The notes under the pieces were generated by a model that saw nothing but the letters and a program-made list of their open reading frames with translations, had not been told where the DNA came from and ran no database searches. Of a DNA stretch of 64,000 bases, positions 43,850 through 53,366 are shown one piece after another. How positions within the stretch are numbered: the stretch's first letter is position 1; each line of letters opens with the position of its first letter. The position numbers and the translations under genes were made by a program. Source of the DNA: Paludibaculum fermentans (GTDB taxonomy: Bacteria; Acidobacteriota; Terriglobia; Bryobacterales; Bryobacteraceae); NCBI RefSeq assembly GCF_015277775.1, contig NZ_CP063849.1:2728001-2792000 (forward strand), given 5' to 3'.

Positions 43850-44269
43850 TTGCCCAAGAGGAAGTTCGTCAATTGTCCGGAATGTGACTCCCCGCACGCG
43901 AGGAGCATGCCCGCGCACGGGTTCCGGCAGAATCTCCTGCTGCTTTTCGGGTTCTACCCATTTAGATGTTCCGACTGCTACCACCGGTTTCTGGCAAATC
44001 CCCTGGGCGTTGCCAATGCCGGCTATGCGAAGTGCCCTCGCTGCCTGCGCATGGATCTCTCCACCTGGGACCCCAAGTACTACAAGCAAAGCGCCTGGAT
44101 GGACTTGAAGGCGTGGTTTGGGGCTCACCGCTGGCGCTGCGACCCGTGCCGCACTAACTTCATGAGCTGGCGTCCACGCAAACAGCGCTATATCCGGCCC
44201 GCGGATCAGCAGACGCCCCAACCTAGCGTTCCACCCGCCGCCGATTACCACGAACTCTACGGCGGTTAG
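43850..44269 (+). CDS. Double zinc-ribbon protein
   Basis: This 139-residue protein has four CxxC pairs (NCPECDS, RCSDCYH, KCPRCLR, RCDPCRT) that can build two zinc ribbons. A hydrophobic patch (LLLLFGFYPF) lies between the first two, and the C-terminus is disordered and basic. It starts at TTG, supported by a very strong GGAGGAGGG ribosome site 5 nt upstream. Zinc-ribbon proteins of this type are often nucleic-acid or membrane-associated; no function is known. Confidence 0.8.
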   Translation: MPKRKFVNCPECDSPHARSMPAHGFRQNLLLLFGFYPFRCSDCYHRFLANPLGVANAGYAKCPRCLRMDLSTWDPKYYKQSAWMDLKAWFGAHRWRCDPCRTNFMSWRPRKQRYIRPADQQTPQPSVPPAADYHELYGG

Positions 44270-45231
44270 GCACACTCCGGCCTTGCAAAGTACGTTCTGA
44301 GAGCCGGGCAGCTCATCCACTGGATGGGTGTGTTCTGGGGGGATTGGTGCGCGAACCGCGCCGCCAAAATGAAAATGGTTCCAAGTGACCCTCGGATTCA
44401 GCTCGTCCCCCAACCTGCATGCCAGGCTTGGACCTGTCACTTGCGGCAACTTGAGCGCTAGATTGATCGGCTCCACGCCTGCGGGATTTGCCCGCCTGCG
44501 CTTCAACGCCTTTCACTGCGCCGGCTGTAATTGCCGAAGCGAAGCTGGAACCTCGAAGCGGGTTTTTGCTCGCCCTCAAAGACTCTCCCGTTGCCGGGTC
44601 ACCTTGGAGGGGTTAAAGCTCCTACCCTACCTCTTCAGCTCCGTAATGCGGACTTCATGAACCCGGTCCACCTCGGTCTCCCTCCTCGGCCAGTCTCGAG
44701 AACCACCGGGGAGCTCTACAACCAAGATCCGTTGAACACTCTATCCACACTACTCTCGACGGCGCTTCCGGTTCGTCGCTCCCCTTCAGGGCTCGCACCC
44801 CTCCAGATCAAAGCACCCGATCCGGCCTGCCGCCTAAGAAACTTACCGTTGGCAATGCCCGATTTCCCTTCGCTCCCCACTGGTGGAATCGTAAAATATC
44901 AACACCAGCGGATCATCGTTCCAGGCCCGCTACATTCCCTTCGGCTCGCTGTTCCGTGAACCTCTTGGAACCAACACCAATATGCACCCGATCCGTTTTT
45001 GAGTCAAAGGAATATTGCGATTTCGTGACGGGAATCCTCAGACTTTATCTCCTTTTGAATCATAGCAATACGGGCCACTGGCTGTGCAAAGCCTGTGTAT
45101 AAAACGTGCACGGGTGTTTCTGTTCCGGCGACTCCGCCGCCCCGCTCCGGTATCATAGCGAAGAAGCCTCAACCGCGGCCCTCATCCGCCATGCCGACAA
45201 CAAACCGCCAACCCGGCCCAGGAACCCCATC
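44270..45231. other. Non-coding stretch (about 960 bp)
   Basis: No gene-like frame on either strand; the longest frames are low in third-position GC and unrecognisable. A TCACTTGCGG (44437) and AGATCAAAGCAC (44809) recall parts of the interspersed repeats, but their spacing does not match. The last 130 bp precede the DUF2905 gene. Confidence 0.55.
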
Positions 45232-45444
45232 ATGATGGCGCGCACGTTGATGATCATCGGAGCCCTGGTTTTCGCGGCAGGCCTGCTCGTCTATGTCGCC
45301 GGGAAGCTACACATTCCACTGGGCCGCCTCCCCGGCGACATCACTATCCGCGGCAGGAACACCACTTTCTACTTCCCGATCGTGACCTGCCTGCTGCTGA
45401 GCCTGCTCTATTCCCTCGCCGTCTGGATTCTGCGGCGGAAATAG
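45232..45444 (+). CDS. DUF2905 small membrane protein
   Basis: This 70-residue protein has two hydrophobic segments (about 5-22 and 47-64) around the conserved central stretch AGKLHIPLGRLPGDITIRGR typical of DUF2905. ATG at 45232 (or 45235) has AGGA about 9 nt upstream. The conserved family is a bacterial membrane protein with no known role. Confidence 0.9.
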   Translation: MMARTLMIIGALVFAAGLLVYVAGKLHIPLGRLPGDITIRGRNTTFYFPIVTCLLLSLLYSLAVWILRRK

Positions 45445-45458
45445 GGCGGCGGCGGGCG

Positions 45459-45689
45459 TCAAACGTGCCGGATCGCCTTCACCATCCGGCCCGTGCCATG
45501 CGCCGTCGCCTTCGCTGCGTGTTCACTTCCACCGGCCACCGCTTTGGCCGTCTTCGCCACGCCTTTGGCGGCGGCGGCCGGATAGTGCAGCAGAACGTCC
45601 GCGCGGGCGGCGCCCGCGGAGAGCACCAAAGAGCAGGCGGCGGCACACGTAAGTAAGGTGCGCCGCCACGTGTTGTTTCCCAGTTTCAT
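45459..45689 (-). CDS. Small secreted hypothetical protein
   Basis: This 76-residue protein has a signal peptide (about 1-30, ending AGAARA) and an Ala/Lys-rich mature chain (VLLHYPAAAAKGVAKTAKAV). It is convergent with the DUF2905 gene by 14 nt and lies downstream of an orphan histidine kinase gene on the same strand. No family is recognised. Confidence 0.7.
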   Translation of the reverse strand: MKLGNNTWRRTLLTCAAACSLVLSAGAARADVLLHYPAAAAKGVAKTAKAVAGGSEHAAKATAHGTGRMVKAIRHV

Positions 45690-45814
45690 GATCGAGCCTC
45701 TTTCCGGGCCGGGCTGGTCTCACGACCACCGTGTCCAATCCAATGAACGCGGCCCGACACCGGACGGTGACTCCCGTTGGGAGGGTATTTTGATGTCCGG
45801 AGAGGCCGGGTGCC

Positions 45815-47188
45815 TTAGCTCACCTGGGAGTGCACTTCCACCGGCAGCGGCAGTTCCACCCGGATGAGTGTACCCTGCCCGGGCGCGGAGGTGATGCGGA
45901 AGGTTCCGTCCAGATGGTCTACCCGCTCCTTCATCCCCAGCAGGCCCACGCCCTTGGTGGCATTGGTATCAAAGCCGTGGCCGTCGTCCTTCACCTCGAC
46001 GACCACCGCGCTGTCCACGCATTGGACAGTCACTATGGCCATCGCCGCGCCCGAGTGACGGGTCACGTTGCGCAGCGCTTCCTGGACGATCCGGTAGACG
46101 GCGGTCCGGTGGCTGTCCGGCAGTTCCAGATCGTCGTTATCGGCCTTCACCTGGACCCGCACGCTGGAAGTTCGCGTCGTCTCCCGCGCCTGCCAATGCA
46201 AGGCCGGCATCAGCCCGAGGTCGTCCAGCATGGACGGCCGCAGCAACAGCATGATGTTGCGGATATTGGAAATCGTCATCTCGGCCAGATTCTTCACCGA
46301 CTCCAGCGCCGCGTGCAGCGGCTTGATCTGCGGCGGCGCATAGTGCTGGGCCTCGCCAAGATCGACCAGCAAGGCGGAGAGCGACTGCCCCACTTCGTCG
46401 TGCAGTTCACGCGCCAGATTGCGCCGCTCCTCCTCCTGGACATCCACCAGCCGGGCGGAGAGTTGGCCCAGGGCAGCCTTCCCCTCCTGCGCTTCCTGGT
46501 AGCGCCGGGCCGCCAGGCGCTCCAGCCGCATCAGGTAGAAAACCGTCAAGAAGGCCAGGACCGCCGCCAGCACGGTGGCCAGAAGAATGGTGATCGACAC
46601 CCGTTGGCGCAGGGTGAGGATCAATTGCGAGGCAGTCCGATCGGCCGAGCGGAGATTGGCTTCCATGCCGCGGCGCAGGTCGTCCAAGGGGCGCATGAAG
46701 TCTTCCCTACCCGGAGCGAGCTGTTCGGCGAAGACGTTGTAGCTGGTGGTCCTGGCCTCGGATGTGGCGTTCACGACGGCCGTTGAAGCGGACTCCCAAT
46801 AGGAAGTAAAGCGGCGGTCGAACTCATCCAACTGCTTCATCTCGGAGGCGTTGGCGAGTTTGCGCAGTTGATCCAGGGCGACCAGGGTGTCGGCGGCGGC
46901 GGCCCGGGCGGCTTCGCCCTCGCGCTGGCGGTCGGCGCTCTTGGGATCGAGGACGGCGTCGCGGACGCGAGACGCGGTCAGGCCGGCGTTCGACCTCAGC
47001 AGGTTCAGGCCATCGCTTTTGGCCAGGAACTCGTTGGTGCCGCCGTCGTCGATCTCGTCGACTTCCTGGAGCACTCTCACCGAGTAGGCGTTCACCAGGA
47101 CCATCAGCGCCAGCAGCCCGCCAAAACCCATTCCGAGCAGCCAGCGGATCCGCCTGAGATTTGACCCGTGATCTTCCGGCTCAACCAT
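45815..47188 (-). CDS. Sensor histidine kinase, NarX/DesK type
   Basis: This 457-residue membrane kinase has two transmembrane helices (about 15-36 and 205-228). A periplasmic four-helix-bundle-like domain lies between them, then a coiled linker. The HisKA_3 dimerisation helix has ARELHDEVGQSLSALLVDL with the phospho-accepting His. The HATPase domain (about 345-450) has RIVQEALRNVTRHSG, EVKDDGHGFD and GVGLLGMKERV. No response-regulator gene adjoins it, so it is an orphan kinase here. The signal and partner are unknown. Confidence 0.92.
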   Translation of the reverse strand: MVEPEDHGSNLRRIRWLLGMGFGGLLALMVLVNAYSVRVLQEVDEIDDGGTNEFLAKSDGLNLLRSNAGLTASRVRDAVLDPKSADRQREGEAARAAAADTLVALDQLRKLANASEMKQLDEFDRRFTSYWESASTAVVNATSEARTTSYNVFAEQLAPGREDFMRPLDDLRRGMEANLRSADRTASQLILTLRQRVSITILLATVLAAVLAFLTVFYLMRLERLAARRYQEAQEGKAALGQLSARLVDVQEEERRNLARELHDEVGQSLSALLVDLGEAQHYAPPQIKPLHAALESVKNLAEMTISNIRNIMLLLRPSMLDDLGLMPALHWQARETTRTSSVRVQVKADNDDLELPDSHRTAVYRIVQEALRNVTRHSGAAMAIVTVQCVDSAVVVEVKDDGHGFDTNATKGVGLLGMKERVDHLDGTFRITSAPGQGTLIRVELPLPVEVHSQVS

Positions 47189-47228
47189 GATTCAGAGTAG
47201 CCGTTCGTCCAGACCGGATGCGATTGGT

Positions 47229-47747
47229 TTATGGGACGGCGCCGAGCTTGGCCAGCGGCCAGTATGCGAAGACGGCCTTGCCATAGATAGCGTCGCGGGG
47301 GACGGGCCCCCAACTACGACTGTCGTTGGAAGAGCTGCGGTGATCGCCCAGCACGTAGTACTGGCCATCGGGCACCTTCATCGGCGCAACGGACTGCCGG
47401 TCCCGGTACTCTTCCGGAACGTAGGGCTCCTCCAGCGCCTTCTGGTTCACCACCACCGTGCCGGCACGCACCTCGACGATGTCACCGGGCAGCCCGATCA
47501 CGCGCTTGATGTACGACTTGGAGGGATCGCCCGGGAACCAGAACACAACAGTATCGCCGCGTGAGACTTCTCCGAAGCCCAAACGGTAGACGAACTTGTT
47601 GATGAAGACGCGCTCCTGGTCCTGCAGCGCCGGCATCATGCTCGTCCCTTCCACCTTTACGGGTTGATAGAGGAAAAGAATGACAACCAGAGCAATCAAG
47701 ACGGATAGAGTCAGATCTCTAATCCAGAATCCAGCCTGTTTCCACAT
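47229..47747 (-). CDS. lepB: Signal peptidase I
   Basis: This removes signal peptides from secreted proteins in the inner membrane. The 172-residue enzyme has one N-terminal transmembrane span (about 12-28). The nucleophile Ser36 is in VEGTSMMPAL, the general-base Lys81 in SYIKRVIGLPGDI, and the conserved GDHRSSSNDSRSWGPV near residue 140. Single-span forms of this length are usual outside Enterobacteria. It lies 40 nt upstream of the histidine kinase gene on the same strand. Confidence 0.95.
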   Translation of the reverse strand: MWKQAGFWIRDLTLSVLIALVVILFLYQPVKVEGTSMMPALQDQERVFINKFVYRLGFGEVSRGDTVVFWFPGDPSKSYIKRVIGLPGDIVEVRAGTVVVNQKALEEPYVPEEYRDRQSVAPMKVPDGQYYVLGDHRSSSNDSRSWGPVPRDAIYGKAVFAYWPLAKLGAVP

Positions 47748-47918
47748 GGGCGGTCAGCTCCCGAACTTGGGATGCACTGATTGAAGCATGCTCCGTAAGA
47801 CCTTAGCAAGGCTCGAATGTACTGGTCCCGCGGAATCGCAGAGCCAAGCCGGGCCGGTGCGATCCCAGCTCCTCACTTGATTCGACGTGCCAACCGCCGC
47901 GAAGTTACTCGCCACTAC

Positions 47919-49715
47919 TTACTGCTTCGCAGGCGTTGCCGCGGGCGCCTGGGTGGAATAGCCGAGCAGCCGGCCCAGCGACGGCAGCGGGAGTGCTCCG
48001 GCCGCCAGGGCTTTCCGGTGGAACTCGCCGGGCACGAACTTGGCGCCGTCCGCCTTCTCGGCCGCGGCCCGCAACTGCTTCCAGGCGCGATAGCCGGCAA
48101 AGTAAGTGGGCAGCTGGCACGAACTCAGCTTGGCGCGCTGCAGCTTGGCCGTCGCTTCTTCCTTTTCCTGGAAGGTCTTCTCCAGCATCAGCTTCATCGC
48201 TTCGTCGTCCGTCATGCCCATGGTCTGCATTTTGATGTCGAGAATGGTGTTCGAGATCGCGCGCAGCTGCTGCTTACCCCAGGTCAGGGCCATCTCCGGG
48301 TTCTTGTCCATGTAGCCCTCGTTGATCATGACGTCGGTGGCATAGACCGCCCAGCCCTCGACATACGGACCGCTGCCGAAGACTGACCTCAGCACGCGGC
48401 GCGATTTCGGCTGGACGGCGTTGGCGTATTCCAACTGGACGTAGTGGCCCGGAATGGCTTCATGGATCGTGAGAATTCTTAACCCGTAGTCGTTGTATTC
48501 ACGCAGCTTAGACTCCACGCGATCCTTCGGCCAGCTCTTCGGGATCGGGGTCAGCCAGTAGAAGGCGCCCAGTTCCGGCTGCAGCGCCGGAGCCGGATTG
48601 AAGCCGCCCACGCCATAGATCCCGCGCATGAATTCCGGCGTCTCGATGAGCTTCAGGTTGTCCTGGCCCGGCATCTTGACGATCTTGTCTTCGTGCGATT
48701 TGAGGTAGGCGCGGGTCTCGGCCAGGGTCTTCTCGGCTTCCTTGAAGTAATCGTCCGCCTTCACATGCTTCTGCGCGATCTTGGCCAGGGTCTCCCCGAC
48801 GATCAGGTTGAGGTCGACCGGATCCTTGTGCGTGGGGTAGTACTTCACGTGCAGCGGCAGGGAGAGCATGAACATCTTCTTGCGGACGGCCAGGAGTTCG
48901 GCCTCGGCGTCGGCCAGAAGCTGTTCCGGGGTCGTGTCGCTGCCCACGGCGAGCTTGAACTTGGCGTCGTAGTTCGCCTTGCCCAGCCGCCAGCCGTCGG
49001 CGCCGGTGTCCTTCAGCGACTTCAAGTAGTCGTTGAAAGAATGCATCGCATCTACGGCAGACTTTGCCGCCTGATCATACTCTGTTTTCTTGTCTGCCGG
49101 TACCTTGGCGGGGAAAACCTTCTCGACCAGAGCCAGGTTGCCCTCGTTCTCCTCGATCGCCACACGGGTCCAAACCCCGTTCGAATCCATCAGGGTCTTG
49201 CGGGCGGCAGCCAGGAAGCCGGGCACCGCCTTCAGCCTGTCGATGATGTGCTGGTACCGCTGCGGTTCTGGAGCGTACTCCACGCTGTAGGGCGTGAAGA
49301 TCGCGTTCCCGATCAACTCCACATACATGGTCGGGTTGTGCTGGTACGACTTGAGGGTGTCGAGGTCGAGCAGGGCGTAGTCGACCTGGCCCTGCATGAT
49401 CTCGAGGTCGGCCTTCGACTCGGCATCCAAAGATGACTGATCGATAGCCGCGAGGCGGGCCTTCCAGTCGTTGAAATGCTTGCGCTGCTTCTCCAGTCCT
49501 TCGGCGGAATAGTCGTCCAGGGCGGAATCGAGCACAACCCCGTTGTGCTGGTGGTAGCCGGAGGAGGTGGCCGCGACGGGCGACAGGGCGAGGGTCGAGT
49601 AGACGAAATCTCCCGTAAGCTTCTCAAAATCGACGGCTTGCGTCTTCTGTTTCGCGCCACCGCAGCCGCTCAGGGCGAGCGCCAGGATCAATCCGGCCGG
49701 CCAATACTTCCGCAT
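47919..49715 (-). CDS. DUF885-family lipoprotein, predicted metallopeptidase
   Basis: This 598-residue protein has a lipoprotein signal (ALALSGCGG, Cys about 18) followed by the DUF885 domain. The motif ILTIHEAIPGHYVQLEYAN is a HExxxxH-type zinc site. Family members are periplasmic carboxypeptidase-like proteins of uncertain substrate. The length and alpha-helical content fit the family. It is divergent from the M14 gene, 53 bp away, and both probably act on peptides outside the cytoplasm. Confidence 0.9.
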   Translation of the reverse strand: MRKYWPAGLILALALSGCGGAKQKTQAVDFEKLTGDFVYSTLALSPVAATSSGYHQHNGVVLDSALDDYSAEGLEKQRKHFNDWKARLAAIDQSSLDAESKADLEIMQGQVDYALLDLDTLKSYQHNPTMYVELIGNAIFTPYSVEYAPEPQRYQHIIDRLKAVPGFLAAARKTLMDSNGVWTRVAIEENEGNLALVEKVFPAKVPADKKTEYDQAAKSAVDAMHSFNDYLKSLKDTGADGWRLGKANYDAKFKLAVGSDTTPEQLLADAEAELLAVRKKMFMLSLPLHVKYYPTHKDPVDLNLIVGETLAKIAQKHVKADDYFKEAEKTLAETRAYLKSHEDKIVKMPGQDNLKLIETPEFMRGIYGVGGFNPAPALQPELGAFYWLTPIPKSWPKDRVESKLREYNDYGLRILTIHEAIPGHYVQLEYANAVQPKSRRVLRSVFGSGPYVEGWAVYATDVMINEGYMDKNPEMALTWGKQQLRAISNTILDIKMQTMGMTDDEAMKLMLEKTFQEKEEATAKLQRAKLSSCQLPTYFAGYRAWKQLRAAAEKADGAKFVPGEFHRKALAAGALPLPSLGRLLGYSTQAPAATPAKQ

Positions 49716-49768
49716 ACCGACAAGTCTACCAGCGGGGCGGAGCTTCGAATTCGGCTAGTCTGAAAAAG

Positions 49769-51613
49769 ATGTCACTGTGCTTTTTGCTCGCCCTCCAAAT
49801 GGCTGCCGTTCCGCCCATGCCGCCGCAATCGCAAGCCGAAACCGCCACCATGAAGGCCGCGCAATCGCTCGCCGAGAGCACGACCGCCGCCCCCAAAGAC
49901 CTGCGCACTCACGCGGAGCAGTCGAACTACCAGGAGACCGGCAGCTACGATGAGGCCGTCTCCTTCTACCGGAAGCTGGAGAAACTCTCACCCTTGGCCA
50001 AACTCGTGCCCTTGGGCCAGACCGGGGAAGGCCGCACGTTATATGCCCTAATCGTCTCCAAGGAAAAGGCTTTTACACCGGAGGCGGCTCGCCGCACGGG
50101 CAAGCCGGTGGTCCTGCTGCAGAATGGGATCCACGCCGGCGAGAACGGCGGCAAGGACGCGGCCATGATGCTGCTGCGCGACGTGCTGGTCACGAAACGC
50201 CACGCCGCCTGGCTCGACCACTCGATTCTGGTCTCGATCGTCGTGTTTAATGCGGACGGGCACGAGCATGTCTCCGGCTACAACCGGATCAATGAGAACG
50301 GTCCGGCCAAGATGGGTTTCCGCGTGAATGCCAGCCGGCTGAACCTGAATCGCGACTATCTCAAAGCCCAGACGCCGGAGATGCGGGCGTGGCTGAAGCT
50401 CTACACCGCCTGGCTACCTGACTTTCTGGTCGACAATCACGTCACCGACGGCAGCGACAACCAGTATGACGTCACCATCGCGACTCATACGGAGCAGGAC
50501 ATCGCGCCTGAGGTAGGCGAATGGGTAGAGAAGAAGTACTTGACCAAGCTGATCCCCGAGATGGAGAAACTGGGGCACGTGGTGGGCTGGTACATCGAGG
50601 GCCGCGGCCGGAACGGCGATTCCCTGGCCGTGATGACCGCTTCGCCGCGCTATTCCACAGGCTATGCCGCGGCACAAAACCGGGCCGGGCTGCTGGTGGA
50701 GACGCACTCCCTGAAGTCGTTCAAAACGAGAGTCTGGTCTCATTACGACATCATGGCCGTTTCGCTGGACGCAATTTGCACCGAAGCCAAGGCGCTGCGC
50801 TCGGCGTCGCTGGCGGCGGATCAGCGCTACGAAGCGTTGAAGCCGGGCGCGAAGGTCTTTCTGGAAGGCACGCCGGGCGACAAGCAGGAACCGTATGTCC
50901 AACGGCTACTGGCCTTTGAACGGCCAGTCAGCACGGTTTCCGGAGGTCCGGTGGTGCGGTACTCGGCCAAGCCGGTGGATCAACAGGCGCAGTTGGTGCG
51001 GAGCCTGACAGAGAAGGTAGCCCCTGTGGCGCCGGATGGTTATATCGTCCCCAGACAGTGGAATGAAGTCATCGAACTCCTTCATATTCATGGTATTAAA
51101 ACACAAACAATAAACAAAAAGTTGAATCAAACTCTCGATGTAACAAAAGTGGAAAACGTGCGCTGGGCTACGGCTCCGTTCGAGGGGCGATTCCAGGTGC
51201 AGTCCTTCACCAGCCGGACTGCGAACCAGGCGGTCGAGATTCCCGCAGGCAGCGTCTACGTGCCGGCGGCGCAGCGAGCGGGGAAAGTGGCCATGCATAT
51301 CCTGGAACCGGCGGCTCCGGATTCGGCTGTGCGGTGGGGCTTCTTCCAGTCGGTATTCGAGCAGAAAGAGTACTTTAGCGACTATGTCTTCGAGCCGTAC
51401 GCGGTGGAGATGCTGAAGCAGAATCCGGCGCTCAAGGCTGAGTTCGACGCCAAGGTGCAAAGCGATGCCACATTTGCCAAGAATCCCCGGGCGCGGCTGC
51501 TGTGGCTCTTCCAGCGGTCTCCGTATTTCGAACCAGACAAAGACACTTACCCTGTGCTTCGCGTCACTCCGGCCGAAATGCCGGCGGTGAAGTCCGCGCT
51601 GGGCACGAACTAG
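49769..51613 (+). CDS. M14-family zinc carboxypeptidase
   Basis: This 614-residue metallocarboxypeptidase is secreted or periplasmic, with a hydrophobic N-terminus (about 1-18). Zinc ligands His122 and Glu125 are in GIHAGENGGKD. The substrate-binding Arg195 is in NLNRDYLK, the third zinc ligand His224 in VDNHVTDGSD, and the catalytic Glu311 in LVETHSLKSF. A long C-terminal region of unassigned fold (about 370-614) follows. An AT-rich segment near 51090-51150 encodes INKKLNQTLDV and differs from the rest in composition. Its stop shares CTAG with the convergent hydrolase gene. Confidence 0.92.
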   Translation: MSLCFLLALQMAAVPPMPPQSQAETATMKAAQSLAESTTAAPKDLRTHAEQSNYQETGSYDEAVSFYRKLEKLSPLAKLVPLGQTGEGRTLYALIVSKEKAFTPEAARRTGKPVVLLQNGIHAGENGGKDAAMMLLRDVLVTKRHAAWLDHSILVSIVVFNADGHEHVSGYNRINENGPAKMGFRVNASRLNLNRDYLKAQTPEMRAWLKLYTAWLPDFLVDNHVTDGSDNQYDVTIATHTEQDIAPEVGEWVEKKYLTKLIPEMEKLGHVVGWYIEGRGRNGDSLAVMTASPRYSTGYAAAQNRAGLLVETHSLKSFKTRVWSHYDIMAVSLDAICTEAKALRSASLAADQRYEALKPGAKVFLEGTPGDKQEPYVQRLLAFERPVSTVSGGPVVRYSAKPVDQQAQLVRSLTEKVAPVAPDGYIVPRQWNEVIELLHIHGIKTQTINKKLNQTLDVTKVENVRWATAPFEGRFQVQSFTSRTANQAVEIPAGSVYVPAAQRAGKVAMHILEPAAPDSAVRWGFFQSVFEQKEYFSDYVFEPYAVEMLKQNPALKAEFDAKVQSDATFAKNPRARLLWLFQRSPYFEPDKDTYPVLRVTPAEMPAVKSALGTN

Positions 51614-52476
51614 TTCGCGTGCAGGAATCCGATTACGCGCTTTTCAAACTCGACAGGTGCCCGCGCGATGGCGTCCACGTGATCGCCTCCGGGCACCTCC
51701 CAGACCTGGATCCGGCCGGGGTTGGCCGACGCCAGGAACCGGGTGTGTTCGATGGGGATGTTCTCGTCTTTCGTGCCGTGGATGAGGAGAATCGGAACTC
51801 CTGGCTTACTCACCTGTTTTAAGGGAGATGCTTCTCTAAAGTTCAAGCCATACCTTAATCGGGCGTAGACGAATGCACCGGCGACAAAAGGCGTCGCCGC
51901 GTAGCCGACCAACTGGCCTACGCGGTGGTTGGCTACCATCCAAAAGGTGGCGAAGGGACTCTCCGCCACGACCGCCCGGAAGCGCGTGCCGGGGCCGGCA
52001 GCCTGGAGGAGAATCCCGGAGCCCATCGATTCGCCCAAACCGTATAACCTGCTGCCGGGGCTCGACTTCTCGACCCAATCGCACCAGCGGTTGAGGTCGC
52101 CGACCTCCTTGAGGCCGAAGGTGAACTGGTCGCCGCCGCTGAGGCCGTGGCCGCGGCTGTCGGGCGCCAGGGCTCCAAAGCCGTTGCGCTGGAACATCGC
52201 CACGATGCCGCCGAAGCTGCGTCGGGAGTCCCCCACGCCATGGAGGAGGATGACGACCGGTGCGCCAGGGTCTTTTGGAGGAAACCAGGAGGCCTTGAGA
52301 GGGATGCCATCGGCGGCCTGGATCTCGACGGGCGCGCCAAAGCCGGCGGGCGGCGAGGGCCGGTGATTGGCCGGCAGACGCAGGGCGTTCTCGCACAGAA
52401 CAACGCCGCCGAGACAGGAGACCGCGAGGACGATCACCAGAGCCTCGATCAGCAGGATCCGGATGCGGCGTTTCAT
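51610..52476 (-). CDS. Alpha/beta hydrolase, membrane-anchored
   Basis: This 288-residue hydrolase has an N-terminal hydrophobic segment (about 6-28). The oxyanion motif is LLHGVGDSRRSF, the nucleophile elbow is YGLGESMGSG, the acid is in HGTKDENIPIE and the histidine in VPGGDHVDAIA. It is the FrsA/BAAT-like monoglyceride-lipase type. Its start overlaps the LysR stop (ATGA), so the regulator and hydrolase are translationally coupled. The substrate is unknown. Confidence 0.9.
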   Translation of the reverse strand: MKRRIRILLIEALVIVLAVSCLGGVVLCENALRLPANHRPSPPAGFGAPVEIQAADGIPLKASWFPPKDPGAPVVILLHGVGDSRRSFGGIVAMFQRNGFGALAPDSRGHGLSGGDQFTFGLKEVGDLNRWCDWVEKSSPGSRLYGLGESMGSGILLQAAGPGTRFRAVVAESPFATFWMVANHRVGQLVGYAATPFVAGAFVYARLRYGLNFREASPLKQVSKPGVPILLIHGTKDENIPIEHTRFLASANPGRIQVWEVPGGDHVDAIARAPVEFEKRVIGFLHAN

Positions 52477-53357
52477 TCCGATTTGGGCCCCTGCACTACC
52501 TCCAGGAAGGCATTCGCGGCGTGGCTCAGTGCTCGTCTCGCTGGATAAACCAAGCGAATCTTACGATCTACGCGTAATTCTTCAACTTCTACTTCAGCCA
52601 GCAAACCCTGCTCCAACTCCTGCTCCACGCACATCTTGGGCAGGAAGGCGACGCCCTCGTTCTTCTGGACCATCTTGCGGATGGTCTCGACCGTCGGCAT
52701 CTCGACGTCCATGTTGAGCTGGACCTTGGCGCGCTGGAACGCCTTGATGACGACCTCGCGGTAGGGGCTCAGGACGTTGTGGGCGATGAAGGTCTCCATC
52801 CCCAGCTCTTTGATGGAGATGGATTTCCTACCGGCAAAGCGGTGCTGCGGCGAGAGGACAAACGAGAGGTGGTCGATGTAGATGATCCGGCTCTCCAGGC
52901 GGTCGTCCTCGGGGTCGTAACTGACGACGCCCAGCTCCAGGTCGCCATCGATGAGCTGGGCCGGAATCTTGCTCGACAGAGTGCGGCGCACCTGCACTTT
53001 CACCTTCGGGTAGAGCCTTCGATAACTCTCGATATGTTTCAGCAAATAAAGGCAGGTAGACTCATTGGCTCCGATGGAGAGGCGGCCGGCGGCCATGTCC
53101 CGCAACTCGGCCAGTGCGTTGTCCATTTCGCGCTCGAGGTTCTCGAAGCGGCGGCAGTATTCGAGGACAATCTTGCCGGCATCGGTCAGGACGAGTTCGC
53201 GGCCAGTCCGGTCGAGTAGTTTCTCGGAGAGTTCCGATTCCAACCGCTGTACGGCCAGGGAGATGGCGGGTTGGGTCCGTAGCAGTTTCTCCCCTGCGCG
53301 CGAGAAACTCTTTTCGGTTGCTACAGTTAGGAAAACTTTGAGTGGATATAGTTCCAT
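52473..53357 (-). CDS. LysR-family regulator divergent from leu cluster
   Basis: This 294-residue regulator has a winged helix-turn-helix (LKVFLTVATEKSFSRAGEKL, then RTQPAISLAVQRLESEL) and a C-terminal effector-binding domain. It is divergent from leuA across 196 bp, the arrangement of LeuO/IlvY-like control over leucine or branched-chain genes. The hydrolase gene overlaps its end. Its DNA-binding helix is close to that of the LysR at 27.1 kb, so the two could share ancestry. The effector is unknown. Confidence 0.92.
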   Translation of the reverse strand: MELYPLKVFLTVATEKSFSRAGEKLLRTQPAISLAVQRLESELSEKLLDRTGRELVLTDAGKIVLEYCRRFENLEREMDNALAELRDMAAGRLSIGANESTCLYLLKHIESYRRLYPKVKVQVRRTLSSKIPAQLIDGDLELGVVSYDPEDDRLESRIIYIDHLSFVLSPQHRFAGRKSISIKELGMETFIAHNVLSPYREVVIKAFQRAKVQLNMDVEMPTVETIRKMVQKNEGVAFLPKMCVEQELEQGLLAEVEVEELRVDRKIRLVYPARRALSHAANAFLEVVQGPKSE

Positions 53358-53366
53358 ACGTCTAGC

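Noticed and set aside
44395-44959. Overlapping short frames in the 44.3-45.2 kb spacer
   Set aside because: Non-biased codons, no ribosome site, no motif. Left as non-coding.
45830-46786. 318-codon plus frame opposite the histidine kinase
   Set aside because: Antisense shadow of a gene with intact HisKA_3 and HATPase motifs.
48693-49436. 247-codon plus frame opposite the DUF885 gene
   Set aside because: Antisense shadow; no domain seen.
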